Of a stretch of 42,898 bases of DNA, positions 24,667-33,315 are shown piece after piece (within the stretch, counting starts at the first letter, position 1; each line of letters starts with the position of its first letter). The stretch is from Azospirillum brasilense (GTDB lineage Bacteria; Pseudomonadota; Alphaproteobacteria; Azospirillales; Azospirillaceae), in assembly GCF_003349955.1 (NCBI RefSeq), contig NZ_QLKQ01000068.1:1-42898 (forward strand). Direction: 5' to 3'. The notes under the pieces were generated by a model, which was given only the letters and a program-made list of their open reading frames with translations, was not told the DNA's origin and did no database searches. A program made the translations under genes and the position numbers.

Positions 24667-26193
24667 TTGGAAGCGCTCGGATCACTCATACAGGGGTTCG
24701 GCGTGCTCGCCGATCCCATGAACATCGCCTACATGTTCATCGGCATCACGCTGGGCGTCCTGATCGGCGTGCTGCCGGGGCTGGGCGGGGCGAACGGGGT
24801 GGCGATCCTGCTGCCTTTGACCTTCAGCATGTCGCCGACCTCCGCCATCATCATGCTCTCCTGCATCTATTGGGGGGCGCTGTTCGGCGGGGCCATCACC
24901 TCGGTCCTCTTCAACATACCGGGCGAGCCGTGGTCGGTGGCGACCACCTTCGACGGCCACCCCATGGCGCAGAAGGGCCATGCGGGCGAGGCGCTGACGG
25001 CGGCCTTCACCTCGTCCTTCTTCGGGGCGTTCGTGGCGGTCCTGCTCATCACCTTCCTGGCCCCGGTGATCGCCGGCTTCGCCCTGCGCTTCGGCCCGGC
25101 GGAGTTCTTCGCGGTCCAGCTCTTGACCTTCTGCAGTTTCGTCGGCATGGGCAGCGAGTCCCCCTTCAAGGTGCTGTGCGCCATGATGCTGGGCTTCGCG
25201 CTGGCCGCCGTCGGGCTGGACAGCGTGACCGGCGAGCTGCGCATGACCTTCGGGTCGGTGGAACTGCTGCGCGGCTTCGATTTCCTGATCGCGGTCATCG
25301 GCCTGTTCGGCATCGGCGAGATCCTCCTGACCATGGAGGAAGGGCTGGCCTTCAAGGGCAAGGCCGCGAAGATCAACGCCAAGGTCGTGTGGGAGACCTG
25401 GAAGAGCCTGCCCCGCTACTGGGTCACCGCCATCCGCGGCTCCATCGTCGGCTGCTGGATGGGCATCACGCCCGGCGGCGCCACTCCCGCCTCCTTCATG
25501 AGCTACGGCCTTGCCAAGCGCTTCTCCCGAAACCGCCAGAATTTCGGCAACGGCGAGATGGAGGGCGTGGTCGCTCCGGAAACCGCGGCCCACGCCGCCG
25601 GCACCAGCGCGCTGCTGCCCATGCTGACGCTTGGCATCCCCGGTTCGCCCACCGCGGCGGTGCTGCTGGGTGGCCTGCTGATCTGGGGCCTCCAGCCCGG
25701 CCCGCTGCTGTTCATCGAGCAGAAGGAGTTCGTCTGGGGCCTGATCGCCAGCATGTATCTGGGCAACATCGCCGGCCTGATCGTGGTGCTGACCACGGTT
25801 CCGGTCTTCGCCTCGATCCTGCGCATCCCCTTCAGCATCATCGCACCCGTCATCGTGGTGATCTGCGCGGTCGGCGCCTACACCGTGCACAACGCTTTCC
25901 TCGACATTGTCATGATGCTGGTCTTCGGCGTCGTCGGCTACGTCTTCAAGAAGCTGTCCTACCCGCTGGCCCCGCTGGTCCTGGCCCTGGTGCTGGGCGA
26001 CATGGCGGAAAGCTCCTTCCGGCAGGCCATGCTGGTGTCGCAGGGCGATCTGGCGATCTTCTGGTCCAACCCGCTGGTCGGCAGCATCGTCACCCTGGCG
26101 CTGGTCATGCTGTTCTGGCCGGTGATCTCCGCCCTGCTGCGCAAGCGCCAGTCCCGGCAGGACGGCGGGACCCAGGTGATCCCGGTCAAATAA
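24667..26193 (+). CDS. tctA: Tripartite tricarboxylate transporter large permease
   Basis: The 508-aa polytopic permease has about 11-12 membrane segments. Hallmarks are GITLGVLIGVLPGLGGANGVAILLPLTF near the N-terminus and the repeated glycine-rich GCWMGITPGGATPASFMSYGLAKRFS, plus TLGIPGSPTAAVLLGGLLIWGLQPGP. The start is TTG at 24667, with AGGGAGG about 6 nt upstream; this gives the N-terminus MEALGSLIQGFG expected of the family, whereas an upstream ATG would add an Arg-rich stretch. It completes a tctCBA operon, 188 bp after tctB. Confidence 0.9.
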   Translation: MEALGSLIQGFGVLADPMNIAYMFIGITLGVLIGVLPGLGGANGVAILLPLTFSMSPTSAIIMLSCIYWGALFGGAITSVLFNIPGEPWSVATTFDGHPMAQKGHAGEALTAAFTSSFFGAFVAVLLITFLAPVIAGFALRFGPAEFFAVQLLTFCSFVGMGSESPFKVLCAMMLGFALAAVGLDSVTGELRMTFGSVELLRGFDFLIAVIGLFGIGEILLTMEEGLAFKGKAAKINAKVVWETWKSLPRYWVTAIRGSIVGCWMGITPGGATPASFMSYGLAKRFSRNRQNFGNGEMEGVVAPETAAHAAGTSALLPMLTLGIPGSPTAAVLLGGLLIWGLQPGPLLFIEQKEFVWGLIASMYLGNIAGLIVVLTTVPVFASILRIPFSIIAPVIVVICAVGAYTVHNAFLDIVMMLVFGVVGYVFKKLSYPLAPLVLALVLGDMAESSFRQAMLVSQGDLAIFWSNPLVGSIVTLALVMLFWPVISALLRKRQSRQDGGTQVIPVK

Positions 26194-26222
26194 GTCATCC
26201 CCGTGAACCAGCTCCACCCACT

Positions 26223-26267
26223 CCCCCGCCGGCCTCCGGGACGGGACGACCGGCGGGGGGATTTCTT
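26223..26267 (+). terminator. Probable terminator after tctA
   Basis: CCCCCGCCGG (26223-26232) pairs with CCGGCGGGGG (26250-26259) across a 17-nt loop. It is followed by GATTTCTT, a weak U-rich tail. It lies between tctA and the TerC-family gene. Confidence 0.45.
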
Positions 26268-26290
26268 CTCACATCGGGGGGTTCGGGACG

Positions 26291-26995
26291 ATGGACACGT
26301 CCGATTTCATGATCGCTCTGCTCCAGATCATCTGGATCGACATCCTGCTGAGCGGCGACAACGCGCTGGTCATCGCGCTGGCCTGCCGCTCGCTGCCGCC
26401 CAAGCAACAGAAGATCGGCATCATTCTCGGCACCGGGGCGGCCATCGTGCTGCGCGTGCTGTTCGCCGTCATCATCGCCTATCTGCTGGCCATCCCGTAC
26501 CTGAAGATCATCGGCGGGGTGCTGCTGTTCTGGATCGCCATCAAGCTGATGCTGCCCACCGAGGAGGAAGCGCAGGCGGAACATGCCGGCACCACCGCCG
26601 GGCTGTGGGGGGTGGTCCGCACCATCGTGATCGCCGACGCGGTAATGAGCCTGGACAACGTCATCGCCATCGCCGCCGCCTCGCACGGCAACACGGTCCT
26701 GCTGATCCTCGGGCTGGCCATCAGCATTCCGCTGATCGTCTTCGGCAGCACCCTGATCCTGAAGGCCATCGAGCGGCTGCCGGCCCTGGTCTATGCCGGC
26801 GCCGGGCTGCTCGGCTACATCGCGGCGGAGGTCATCCTCACCGACCCGAGCATCCATTCCCATGTGACGGAGAGCCTGCCGGTGCTGACCGGAACGGCCC
26901 CCTTCGTCGCGGCGCTGGGCGTGATGACCGCCGGCTATCTGATGGCCCGCAGCATCAACCGCCGCCGCGCCCTGGTGGAGACCGATCCCGCCTGA
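26291..26995 (+). CDS. TerC-family integral membrane protein (YjbE type)
   Basis: The 234-aa product has about seven transmembrane helices and the TerC signatures WIDILLSGDNALVIALACRSLP and VIADAVMSLDNVIAIAAAS, whose acidic and Asn residues lie in membrane helices. TerC/YjbE proteins are linked to metal efflux, particularly manganese, and to metallation of exported enzymes. Length is normal for YjbE. It follows a likely terminator and is probably its own transcription unit. The metal handled here is unknown. Confidence 0.88.
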   Translation: MDTSDFMIALLQIIWIDILLSGDNALVIALACRSLPPKQQKIGIILGTGAAIVLRVLFAVIIAYLLAIPYLKIIGGVLLFWIAIKLMLPTEEEAQAEHAGTTAGLWGVVRTIVIADAVMSLDNVIAIAAASHGNTVLLILGLAISIPLIVFGSTLILKAIERLPALVYAGAGLLGYIAAEVILTDPSIHSHVTESLPVLTGTAPFVAALGVMTAGYLMARSINRRRALVETDPA

Positions 26996-27002
26996 GGAGC
27001 CG

Positions 27003-27191
27003 TCAGCAGGAGGATGGGCGACGGGGTTCGCGGCAGCGGTCGCCCCGCACCGCCCGGAACCGGCCCGGCAGGGCCATGGCGCGCACGTCGCTGGTGATCT
27101 CGGAGATGAGGCCCGGATCGTTCCGCAAAATCTCCGTCACCACAGCGGCCAACCCGGCCAGGGCGAACACGATGGCAAGACTCTCCAACAT
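27003..27191 (-). CDS. Small single-pass membrane protein, 62 aa
   Basis: The product starts MLESLAIVFALAGLAAVVTEIL, a membrane helix at about residues 4-23, then a basic soluble tail with two cysteines near the C-terminus. The start at 27191 has GGAG at a good distance; a longer frame adds 24 residues without a ribosome binding site and is not used. It is convergent with the TerC gene, only 7 bp apart. The family is unknown. Confidence 0.55.
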   Translation of the reverse strand: MLESLAIVFALAGLAAVVTEILRNDPGLISEITSDVRAMALPGRFRAVRGDRCREPRRPSSC

Positions 27192-27352
27192 CGGGAACTC
27201 CGGACTTCGACCACACTCATGCTGCGTTGCAGCAGAGATGGCGCAAAGTCCGTTGGGGAGCAAGGGATAAGAAACATAGCATTTCGTATACCAGACACGC
27301 AGCAGGAGCCGGACACAGGCTCCGCACCGTCAGTTCAGGGAGGAACGTCGAG

Positions 27353-28039
27353 ATGCAAGCGAAGGACGTCATGACATCGCCGGTCATCACGGTGGCGCTG
27401 GACACCCCCGTGCCGGACATTGCCGAATTGCTTTTGACCCATCGGATCAGCGGCTTGCCGGTGGTCGACCAGGACGGCCGCGCGGTCGGCATCATCAGCG
27501 AGGGGGACCTTCTGCGCCGGGTGGAGACGGGCACCGACCGACCGCGCGCCCGCTGGCTGGAGATGCTGGTGGGCCGCAACGTGCAGGCCGCCGACTTCCT
27601 GAAGACCCATGGGCGCTGCGCGCGCGACGTCATGTCGCGCCCGGTCCAGGCCGTCGCGCCCGACACGGAAATCGCCGAGATCGCCGACCTGATGGAGGAC
27701 AAGCGGATCAAGCGCGCCCCCGTCCTGGTCGACGGCCGCCCGGTCGGCATCATCAGCCGGGCCAATCTGCTGCACGGGCTGCTCCGCAACCGGCGCGGCG
27801 GGACCGGCTTCGGCGCGTCCGGCGACGAGGCGATCCGCGCCGCGCTGCTGGAGGCGTTGGACGGACAGTCCTGGGTGGACCTCGATCGGATCAACATCGT
27901 CGTCAACGACGGGGTCGTGCAGCTCTGGGGCATGGTCGACAGCGAGGAGCAGCGCCGCGCCCTGCACACCGCGGCGAGCGGCGTGAGCGGGGTGAAGCGC
28001 GTCGAGGAGCATCTGAACCGGAACCGCTTCGTCGGGTGA
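27353..28039 (+). CDS. CBS-pair plus BON domain protein
   Basis: The 228-aa product has two CBS motifs (about 1-58, starting MQAKDVMTSPVITV, and about 85-145, starting ARDVMSRPVQAV), which bind adenine nucleotides, followed by a BON domain (about 155-225, INIVVNDGVVQLWGMVDSEEQRRALHTAA), which usually contacts lipid or protein. The ATG has GGGAGG about 8 nt upstream. There is no membrane segment. Such CBS-BON proteins are common in proteobacteria and often stress-associated; the specific role is unknown. The GntR gene follows by 36 bp and may be cotranscribed. Confidence 0.88.
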   Translation: MQAKDVMTSPVITVALDTPVPDIAELLLTHRISGLPVVDQDGRAVGIISEGDLLRRVETGTDRPRARWLEMLVGRNVQAADFLKTHGRCARDVMSRPVQAVAPDTEIAEIADLMEDKRIKRAPVLVDGRPVGIISRANLLHGLLRNRRGGTGFGASGDEAIRAALLEALDGQSWVDLDRINIVVNDGVVQLWGMVDSEEQRRALHTAASGVSGVKRVEEHLNRNRFVG

Positions 28040-28075
28040 TCCCCCGCCTATGCGCCCCATTGAAGGAGCAGCCCG

Positions 28076-28834
28076 ATGCCGCCACCCGAATTGACCGTCC
28101 AGCCCCTGGACTCCGGAGCCACCTTCCGCAACCAGGTTTATCGACGCTTGAAGCAGGCCATCATCCAGATGGACATCTACGACCACCCCGGTGACGTCCG
28201 GCTGGACGAGCGCCAGCTCAGCGGCCTGCTGGGCGTCAGCCGCACCCCGATCCGCGAGGCCCTGACCCTGCTGGAGCAGGAAGGACTGGTGCGCTTGGAG
28301 CCGCGGCGGGGAATCTACATCGTCCGCAAGACCAAGACCGAGATCATCGAGATGATCATCGCCTGGGCGGCGCTGGAAAGCATGGCGACCCGCCTCGCCG
28401 CCGAGCGCGCCACCGCGGAGGACATCGGCACGCTGTGGGACATCTTCCGCAGCTTCGAGGAGCAGGCGCCCTCCGACAACATCCAGGAATATTCCGACGC
28501 CAACATCGAGTTCCACAAGGCGATCATCCGCCTCAGCCGGGCGCGCATCCTGGAGACGCTGACCGACAACCTGTTCATCCACATGAGGGCCATCCGCAAG
28601 CTGTCGATCCGCCAGGACAACCGGGCCGAACAGTCGATGCACGAGCATCGCGACATCATCCGGGCGCTGGAGCGGCGCGACGGCGAACTGGCGGAGCGTC
28701 TGGCGCGCGAACACACGCTGGGTCTCGCCGCCCATGTCGAGCGCCACGGCGATTTCCTCGACTGGCTGCGGCTGGCCGAGGTGCGGAGCGCCGACGTGAA
28801 GGCCGCGTTCAAGGACGGACTGCCGCTGATGTAG
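28076..28834 (+). CDS. GntR-family regulator, FCD (FadR-type) domain
   Basis: The 252-aa product has an N-terminal winged helix (about 17-85, with LDERQLSGLLGVSRTPIREALTLLEQEGLV as recognition region) and a C-terminal all-helical FCD ligand domain (about 95-225), with metal/ligand residues in DANIEFHKAI and MHEHRDII. AAGGAG lies upstream of the ATG. FCD regulators usually repress carboxylate or amino acid catabolism and release DNA on ligand binding. A plausible target is the tctCBA operon nearby, but several unrelated genes intervene. Confidence 0.9.
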   Translation: MPPPELTVQPLDSGATFRNQVYRRLKQAIIQMDIYDHPGDVRLDERQLSGLLGVSRTPIREALTLLEQEGLVRLEPRRGIYIVRKTKTEIIEMIIAWAALESMATRLAAERATAEDIGTLWDIFRSFEEQAPSDNIQEYSDANIEFHKAIIRLSRARILETLTDNLFIHMRAIRKLSIRQDNRAEQSMHEHRDIIRALERRDGELAERLAREHTLGLAAHVERHGDFLDWLRLAEVRSADVKAAFKDGLPLM

Positions 28835-28865
28835 CGGTGGCAGGCGGATTCCTCTGGCATCCGCC

Positions 28866-28959
28866 GAGAGCCGGTGAGAGGGGTGCGCGCGCAGCGAAGC
28901 GTTCGGCACAGGCGCTCCCCCTCACCCTGGCCGTCCTCCCGGAGGTGAGAGGGGACTTC
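28866..28959. repeat. Dispersed palindromic repeat, family B (degenerate)
   Basis: Arms CCGGTGAGAGGGG and CCCCCTCACCCTGG, with a closing GGTGAGAGGGGACTTCA, resemble the copy at 18975-19094. The core is diverged and the left outer arm is largely lost. It lies between the GntR and RNA methyltransferase genes. Confidence 0.6.
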
Positions 28960-28991
28960 AAAAGCGATTGCCATGGCGGTATCTAGGGGCC

Positions 28992-30134
28992 ATGACCAGC
29001 GACACCGCCGCCGCCGACCACACCGGCACCGATTTCGAGATCTTCATCGTCACAGCGCCGGGCCTGGAATCCGTGCTCTGCGCGGAGGTGAAGGCCAAGG
29101 GTTTCCGCGACGCCACCGCCATCAAGGGCGGCGTCACCGTCCGCGGCGGCTGGCCGGAGGTCTGGCGGGCGAACCTGGAACTGCGCGGCGCGACCCGCGT
29201 GCTGGCCCGCGTCGCCTCCTTCCGCGCCTTCCACCTCGCCCAGCTCGACAAGCGGGCGCGCCGGGTGCCCTGGGCGGAGTTCCTGCGCCCCGACGTGCCG
29301 GTCCGCGTCGAGGCGTCCTGCAAGGGCTCGCGCATCTACCACGCCGGGGCGACCGCCCAGCGTATCGAGCGCGCCATCAGCGAGGAGCTGGGCGCCCCCA
29401 TCTCCGCCGAGGCCGAGGTGTCCATCAAGGCCCGCATCGACGACGACCTCTGCACCATCAGCGTCGACGCGTCGGGCGAGTCCCTGCACAAGCGCGGCCA
29501 CAAGGAGGAGATCCACAAGGCCCCGCTGCGCGAGACGCTGGCCGCCCTGTTCCTGCGCCATTGCGGCTACGACGGGACGGAGCCGGTGGTCGATCCCATG
29601 TGCGGGTCCGGCACCTTCGTCATCGAGGCGGCGGAGATCGCCGCCGGCCTGCACCCTGGACGCACGCGCCGCTTCGCCTTCGAACAGCTCGCCTCCTTCG
29701 ACGACGCGGCGTGGCAGGCGATGCGCTCCGCGGGTGGTGCGGGCACGGCACCCGCCGTCCGCTTCTACGGCAGCGACCGCGACGGCGGGGCCATCGCCAT
29801 GAGCCGCGCCAACGCCGAGCGCGCGGGTGTGGCCGCCCTGACGGACTTCCAGAAGCACGCGGTCAGCGACCTGATGCCGCCGGAGGGTCCGCCGGGCCTC
29901 GTCATCGTCAACCCGCCCTACGGTGCGCGGATTGGCGAGAAGAAGCCGCTGTTCGCCCTCTACGGCGCGCTGGGCCAGACGTTGCTGTCGCGCTTCTCCG
30001 GCTGGCGGGTCGGCCTCGTCACCAACGAGGCGTCGCTGGCCCAGGCGACCGGCCTGCCCTTCCAGCCGTCCGGTCCGTCGGTGTCGCACGGCGGCCTGCG
30101 CGTGACGCTGCACAGCACCGCCGCCCTTCCCTGA
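28992..30134 (+). CDS. THUMP-domain class I SAM-dependent RNA methyltransferase
   Basis: The 380-aa product has an N-terminal ferredoxin-like plus THUMP RNA-binding region (about 14-165) and a C-terminal Rossmann methyltransferase domain with PMCGSGTFVIEAAEIA and the N6/N2-type active-site motif VNPPYGARIG. This is the layout of the RlmL N-terminal half/YcbY-like and YpsC-like enzymes, which make m2G in 23S rRNA. The ATG at 28992 is chosen; the longer frame opens with TTG in the repeat-flanking region. The exact RNA target is inferred from family only. Confidence 0.9.
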   Translation: MTSDTAAADHTGTDFEIFIVTAPGLESVLCAEVKAKGFRDATAIKGGVTVRGGWPEVWRANLELRGATRVLARVASFRAFHLAQLDKRARRVPWAEFLRPDVPVRVEASCKGSRIYHAGATAQRIERAISEELGAPISAEAEVSIKARIDDDLCTISVDASGESLHKRGHKEEIHKAPLRETLAALFLRHCGYDGTEPVVDPMCGSGTFVIEAAEIAAGLHPGRTRRFAFEQLASFDDAAWQAMRSAGGAGTAPAVRFYGSDRDGGAIAMSRANAERAGVAALTDFQKHAVSDLMPPEGPPGLVIVNPPYGARIGEKKPLFALYGALGQTLLSRFSGWRVGLVTNEASLAQATGLPFQPSGPSVSHGGLRVTLHSTAALP

Positions 30135-30161
30135 CCCCCTCCAGGCCCCATCTGTAGAACC

Positions 30162-32264
30162 ATGTCGAACCGCCCCGCTCCCCGCCTGCAAGCCTCGGCG
30201 TGCCCGCACGATTGCCCGTCCACCTGCGCGCTGGAGGTTGAGGTGCTGGACGAGCGCCGCATCGGGCGCATCCGTGGCGCCGCCGACAACAGCTACACCG
30301 CCGGGGTGATCTGCGCGAAGGTCGCCCGCTACGCCGAGCGGGTGCACCACCCCGACCGGCTGACCCAGCCGCTTCGCCGCACCGGCCCCAAGGGTTCCGG
30401 CCAGTTCGCGCCGATCTCCTGGGACGAGGCGCTGGACATCGTCGCCGAACAGTTCCTGGAGGCCGAGCGGCGGCACGGGCCGGAGACGGTGTGGCCCTAC
30501 TACTACGCGGGCACCATGGGGCTGGTGCAGCGCGACGGCATCAACCGGCTGCGCCACGCCCGGCGCTGGTCGGGTTTCTTCGCCACCATCTGCACCAACC
30601 CGGCCTGGGCCGGCTGGCTGGCCGGCGCCGGCAAGCTGGCCGGGGCCGACCCGCGCGAGATGGCCAAGTCCGACCTCGTGGTGATCTGGGGCACCAACGC
30701 CGTCTCCACCCAGGTCAACGTGATGACCCACGCCGTCCGCGCCCGCAAGGAACGCGGGGCCAAGATCGCCGTGGTCGACGTCTACCGCACCCCGACCATG
30801 GAGCAGGCGGACATTCCCCTGCTGATCCGTCCGGGCAGCGACGGGGCGCTGGCCTGCGCGGTGATGCATGTGCTGTTCCGCGACGGGTTGGCCGACCGCG
30901 CCTATCTCGCCAGCCACGCCGACGACCCCGCCGGGCTGGAGGCGCATCTCGCCAGCCGCAGCCCGGAATGGGCCGAGGCCATCACCGGCCTGCCGGCGGC
31001 GGAGATCGAGGCCTTCGCCCGGCTGGTCGGGCAGACGCCGCGCAGCTATTTCCGGCTGGGCTACGGCTTCACCCGCTCGCGCAACGGGGCGGTGAACATG
31101 CACGCCGCCTCCTGCATCCCGGTGGTCAGCGGCGCTTGGAAGGTCGAGGGCGGTGGGGCCTTCCACTCCAACAGCGGCATCTACGGCTGGAACAAGACGC
31201 TGATCGAGGGGCTGGACCTGCGCGACCCGACCGTGCGCACGCTCGACCAGTCGCGCATCGGCCCGATCCTGGAGGGCGATCCGGAGGCGCTGGCCGGCGG
31301 CCCGCCGGTGACGGCGCTGCTGATCCAGAACACCAACCCGGTGACCATCGCCCCCGATCAGGCGCGCGTGCGCCGCGGCTTCGCCCGCGACGACCTGTTC
31401 GTCTGCGTGCACGAGCAATTCATGACCGAGACGGCGCGCATGGCCGACATCGTGCTGCCCGCCACCATGTTCCTGGAGCACGACGACCTCTATCAGGCCG
31501 GCGGCAACCAGCACATCCTGCTCGGGCCGAAGCTGGTCGATCCGCCGGGCGACTGCCGACCCAACCACGCCGTCATCACGGAGCTGGCGCGGCGGCTGGG
31601 CAGCGACTCCCACCCCGGCTTCGCCATGACCGAGCGGGAGTTGATCGACGCCACGCTGCGCGCGTCCGGCCACGGCACGCTGGAAACACTGGAATCCCAG
31701 CGCTTCCTCGACGTGCAGCCGGCCTTCGAGGACGCGCATTTCGTGAAGGGCTTCCGCTGGCCCGACGGCAAGTTCCGCCTGAAGCCGGACTGGCCCACGG
31801 TGCCCTATGCCGCGCCGTCCACCTTCGGCCCGGTCGAGTCGATGCCGACCTTCCCCGACCATTGGGCAGTGACGGAGGAGGCGGACGAGGAGCATCCCTT
31901 CCGGCTGGTCACCGCGCCGGCCCGCAACTTTCTGAACAGCAGCTTCACCGAGACCCCGACGTCGACGGGGCGGGAGCGCCGCCCGAGCCTGATGCTGCAC
32001 CCCGACGACGCGGCGGCGCTGGGCATCGCGGAGGGCGACCGGGTGGAGGCCGCCAACGGGCGCGGCGCGGTGCTCCTGCACGCCCGCCTGTTCGACGGGG
32101 TGCGGCGCGGTGTGGTGATCGCCGAATCCATCTGGCCCAACGCCGCGCACGAAGGCGGACGCGGCATCAACAGCCTGACCGGCGCCGACCCGGTGGCGCC
32201 CTTCGGCGGCGCCGCCTTCCACGACAGCCATGTGCGGGTGCGGAAGGCGGCGTCCTCCGCTTAA
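30162..32264 (+). CDS. Molybdopterin-dependent oxidoreductase (bis-MGD, 4Fe-4S)
   Basis: The 700-aa product belongs to the DMSO reductase/formate dehydrogenase superfamily. The 4Fe-4S site is Cys14-x3-Cys18-x3-Cys22-x28-Cys51 (ACPHDCPSTC ... GVICAK). Core MGD-binding blocks include LVVIWGTNAVSTQVNVM, IAVVDVYRTPT and QNTNPVTIAPDQ, and a C-terminal molydop-binding domain has ARNFLNSSF and GVVIAESIWPN. There is no Tat signal, so it is cytoplasmic. No ferredoxin or diaphorase partner is adjacent. Its stop codon shares the TTAA at 32261-32264 with the convergent Anbu gene. The substrate is unknown. Confidence 0.9.
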   Translation: MSNRPAPRLQASACPHDCPSTCALEVEVLDERRIGRIRGAADNSYTAGVICAKVARYAERVHHPDRLTQPLRRTGPKGSGQFAPISWDEALDIVAEQFLEAERRHGPETVWPYYYAGTMGLVQRDGINRLRHARRWSGFFATICTNPAWAGWLAGAGKLAGADPREMAKSDLVVIWGTNAVSTQVNVMTHAVRARKERGAKIAVVDVYRTPTMEQADIPLLIRPGSDGALACAVMHVLFRDGLADRAYLASHADDPAGLEAHLASRSPEWAEAITGLPAAEIEAFARLVGQTPRSYFRLGYGFTRSRNGAVNMHAASCIPVVSGAWKVEGGGAFHSNSGIYGWNKTLIEGLDLRDPTVRTLDQSRIGPILEGDPEALAGGPPVTALLIQNTNPVTIAPDQARVRRGFARDDLFVCVHEQFMTETARMADIVLPATMFLEHDDLYQAGGNQHILLGPKLVDPPGDCRPNHAVITELARRLGSDSHPGFAMTERELIDATLRASGHGTLETLESQRFLDVQPAFEDAHFVKGFRWPDGKFRLKPDWPTVPYAAPSTFGPVESMPTFPDHWAVTEEADEEHPFRLVTAPARNFLNSSFTETPTSTGRERRPSLMLHPDDAAALGIAEGDRVEAANGRGAVLLHARLFDGVRRGVVIAESIWPNAAHEGGRGINSLTGADPVAPFGGAAFHDSHVRVRKAASSA

Positions 32265-32995
32265 TCAGCCCATTTGGGCGGCGGCAGGGAGCGGAAGGCC
32301 TCGCGGAGCGCCTGGGACCAGCCGTCGCTGATTTCCTTGAAGCAGGGGTCGTCCTCGCCGATCCGCCGCCGCGTCTCCAGCTTCAGCGAATCGCGGCGGT
32401 AGGCGATCAGGTCGAGCGGCAGGCCGACCGTCAGGTTGGAGCGCAGCGTGCTGTCCATGGAGATCAGCACCAGCTTCATCCCCTCCTCCAACGGCGTATT
32501 GTGGTTCAACGCGCGGTCGAGGATCGGCTTGCCGTATTTGTGTTCGCCGATCTGGAAGAAGGCGTTGTCCGCGGTCGCCTCGATGAAGTTGCCGGCGGCG
32601 TAGACGTGGAACAGCCGCACCCGGTCGCCGCGGATCTGGCCGCCCAGGATGATGGACAGGTCGAAATCCACCCGCTGCTCCTTCAGCGCGTGGCCGTCCC
32701 GCTTCCACACCTGACGGACGGCGGCGCCAACGAGCTGGGCGGCCTGGAACATGCCGTTCACGCTGGAGATGGTCCGGATCTCGCCGTCCAGTTCCACCCC
32801 CTCCTGAATCAGCGCGATCACCGACTGGGTCAGCGACAGGTTGCCGGCGGTCATCAGGGCGATCATGCGGTCGCCCGGCTCTTCGAAGACGTGCATCTTG
32901 CTGAAGATGGAGATGTGATCCACCCCCGCGTTGGTGCGCGTGTCCGACAGCATCACCAAGCCGTCCTTCAGATACAGGGCGACGCAGTAGGTCAT
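32261..32995 (-). CDS. Anbu-type proteasome-like hydrolase
   Basis: The 244-aa product is an Ntn-hydrolase fold protein of the Anbu (bacterial proteasome homologue) group. Removing Met1 exposes Thr2 (MTYCVALYLKDGL), and Asp18 in SDTRTNAG and Lys33 in FSKMHVFE match the Thr-Asp-Lys triad of proteasome beta subunits and HslV. The start at 32995 has AGAGGAC upstream; a 47-residue extension is rejected because it would block the catalytic N-terminus. Anbu genes usually sit with an ATP-grasp protein, an alpha-E protein and a transglutaminase-like gene. None is present here, so it is solitary. Confidence 0.88.
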   Translation of the reverse strand: MTYCVALYLKDGLVMLSDTRTNAGVDHISIFSKMHVFEEPGDRMIALMTAGNLSLTQSVIALIQEGVELDGEIRTISSVNGMFQAAQLVGAAVRQVWKRDGHALKEQRVDFDLSIILGGQIRGDRVRLFHVYAAGNFIEATADNAFFQIGEHKYGKPILDRALNHNTPLEEGMKLVLISMDSTLRSNLTVGLPLDLIAYRRDSLKLETRRRIGEDDPCFKEISDGWSQALREAFRSLPPPKWAD

Positions 32996-33147
32996 GGTCC
33001 GTCCTCTCTCCTCCCAGCGGAAGCCGGACCGCCCACGCGAAAAAGGGGCGGCCGGCTGGCCGCCCCAGTGTATGCCGAAAAAACCAGCACGCCGCAAACC
33101 CATCGGGGGACACGGGACATCATGCCCCCTGCCCATGCGGCTTGTGG

Positions 33148-33315
33148 TCAGCGCTGCTGCCCGCCCTTCTCGTTCCGATCGCGGTCCATGTCCTGCTGCT
33201 GCCGGTTCGCCTGGTCCTGCCCCTGCTGCCGGTTCTTCGGGTTGTCCTGGGTCTGCTGCCCCTGCTTCCGCTCGTCCTGGCTGCCCATTTGATTCGGGTT
33301 CCGCTCGTCGGCCAT
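33148..33315 (-). CDS. Small Gln/Asp/Arg-rich disordered protein, 55 aa
   Basis: The product begins MADERNPNQMGSQDERK and is almost entirely Gln, Asn, Asp, Arg and Lys, ending KGGQQR. It lacks hydrophobic residues, so it should be intrinsically disordered. The GGAGGAA ribosome binding site 5-8 nt before the ATG is strong, which supports expression. Composition resembles small hydrophilic stress proteins, but I cannot assign a family. It lies upstream of the Anbu gene on the same strand, 152 bp away. Confidence 0.6.
   Translation of the reverse strand: MADERNPNQMGSQDERKQGQQTQDNPKNRQQGQDQANRQQQDMDRDRNEKGGQQR

Noticed and set aside
28983..32231. Very long minus-strand open frame (1082 codons) opposite the RNA methyltransferase and oxidoreductase genes
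   Set aside because: It spans two well-supported plus-strand genes, and its translation is low-complexity Gly/Ala/Arg/Val/His without any fold signature; it is a GC-rich antisense shadow.
32996..33136. Longer start for the Anbu protein
   Set aside because: The extra 47 residues would bury the predicted catalytic Thr2, and a ribosome binding site fits the ATG at 32995.
30491..33292. Plus-strand 933-codon frame over the oxidoreductase and Anbu genes
   Set aside because: It is out of frame with both real genes and crosses their convergent ends.
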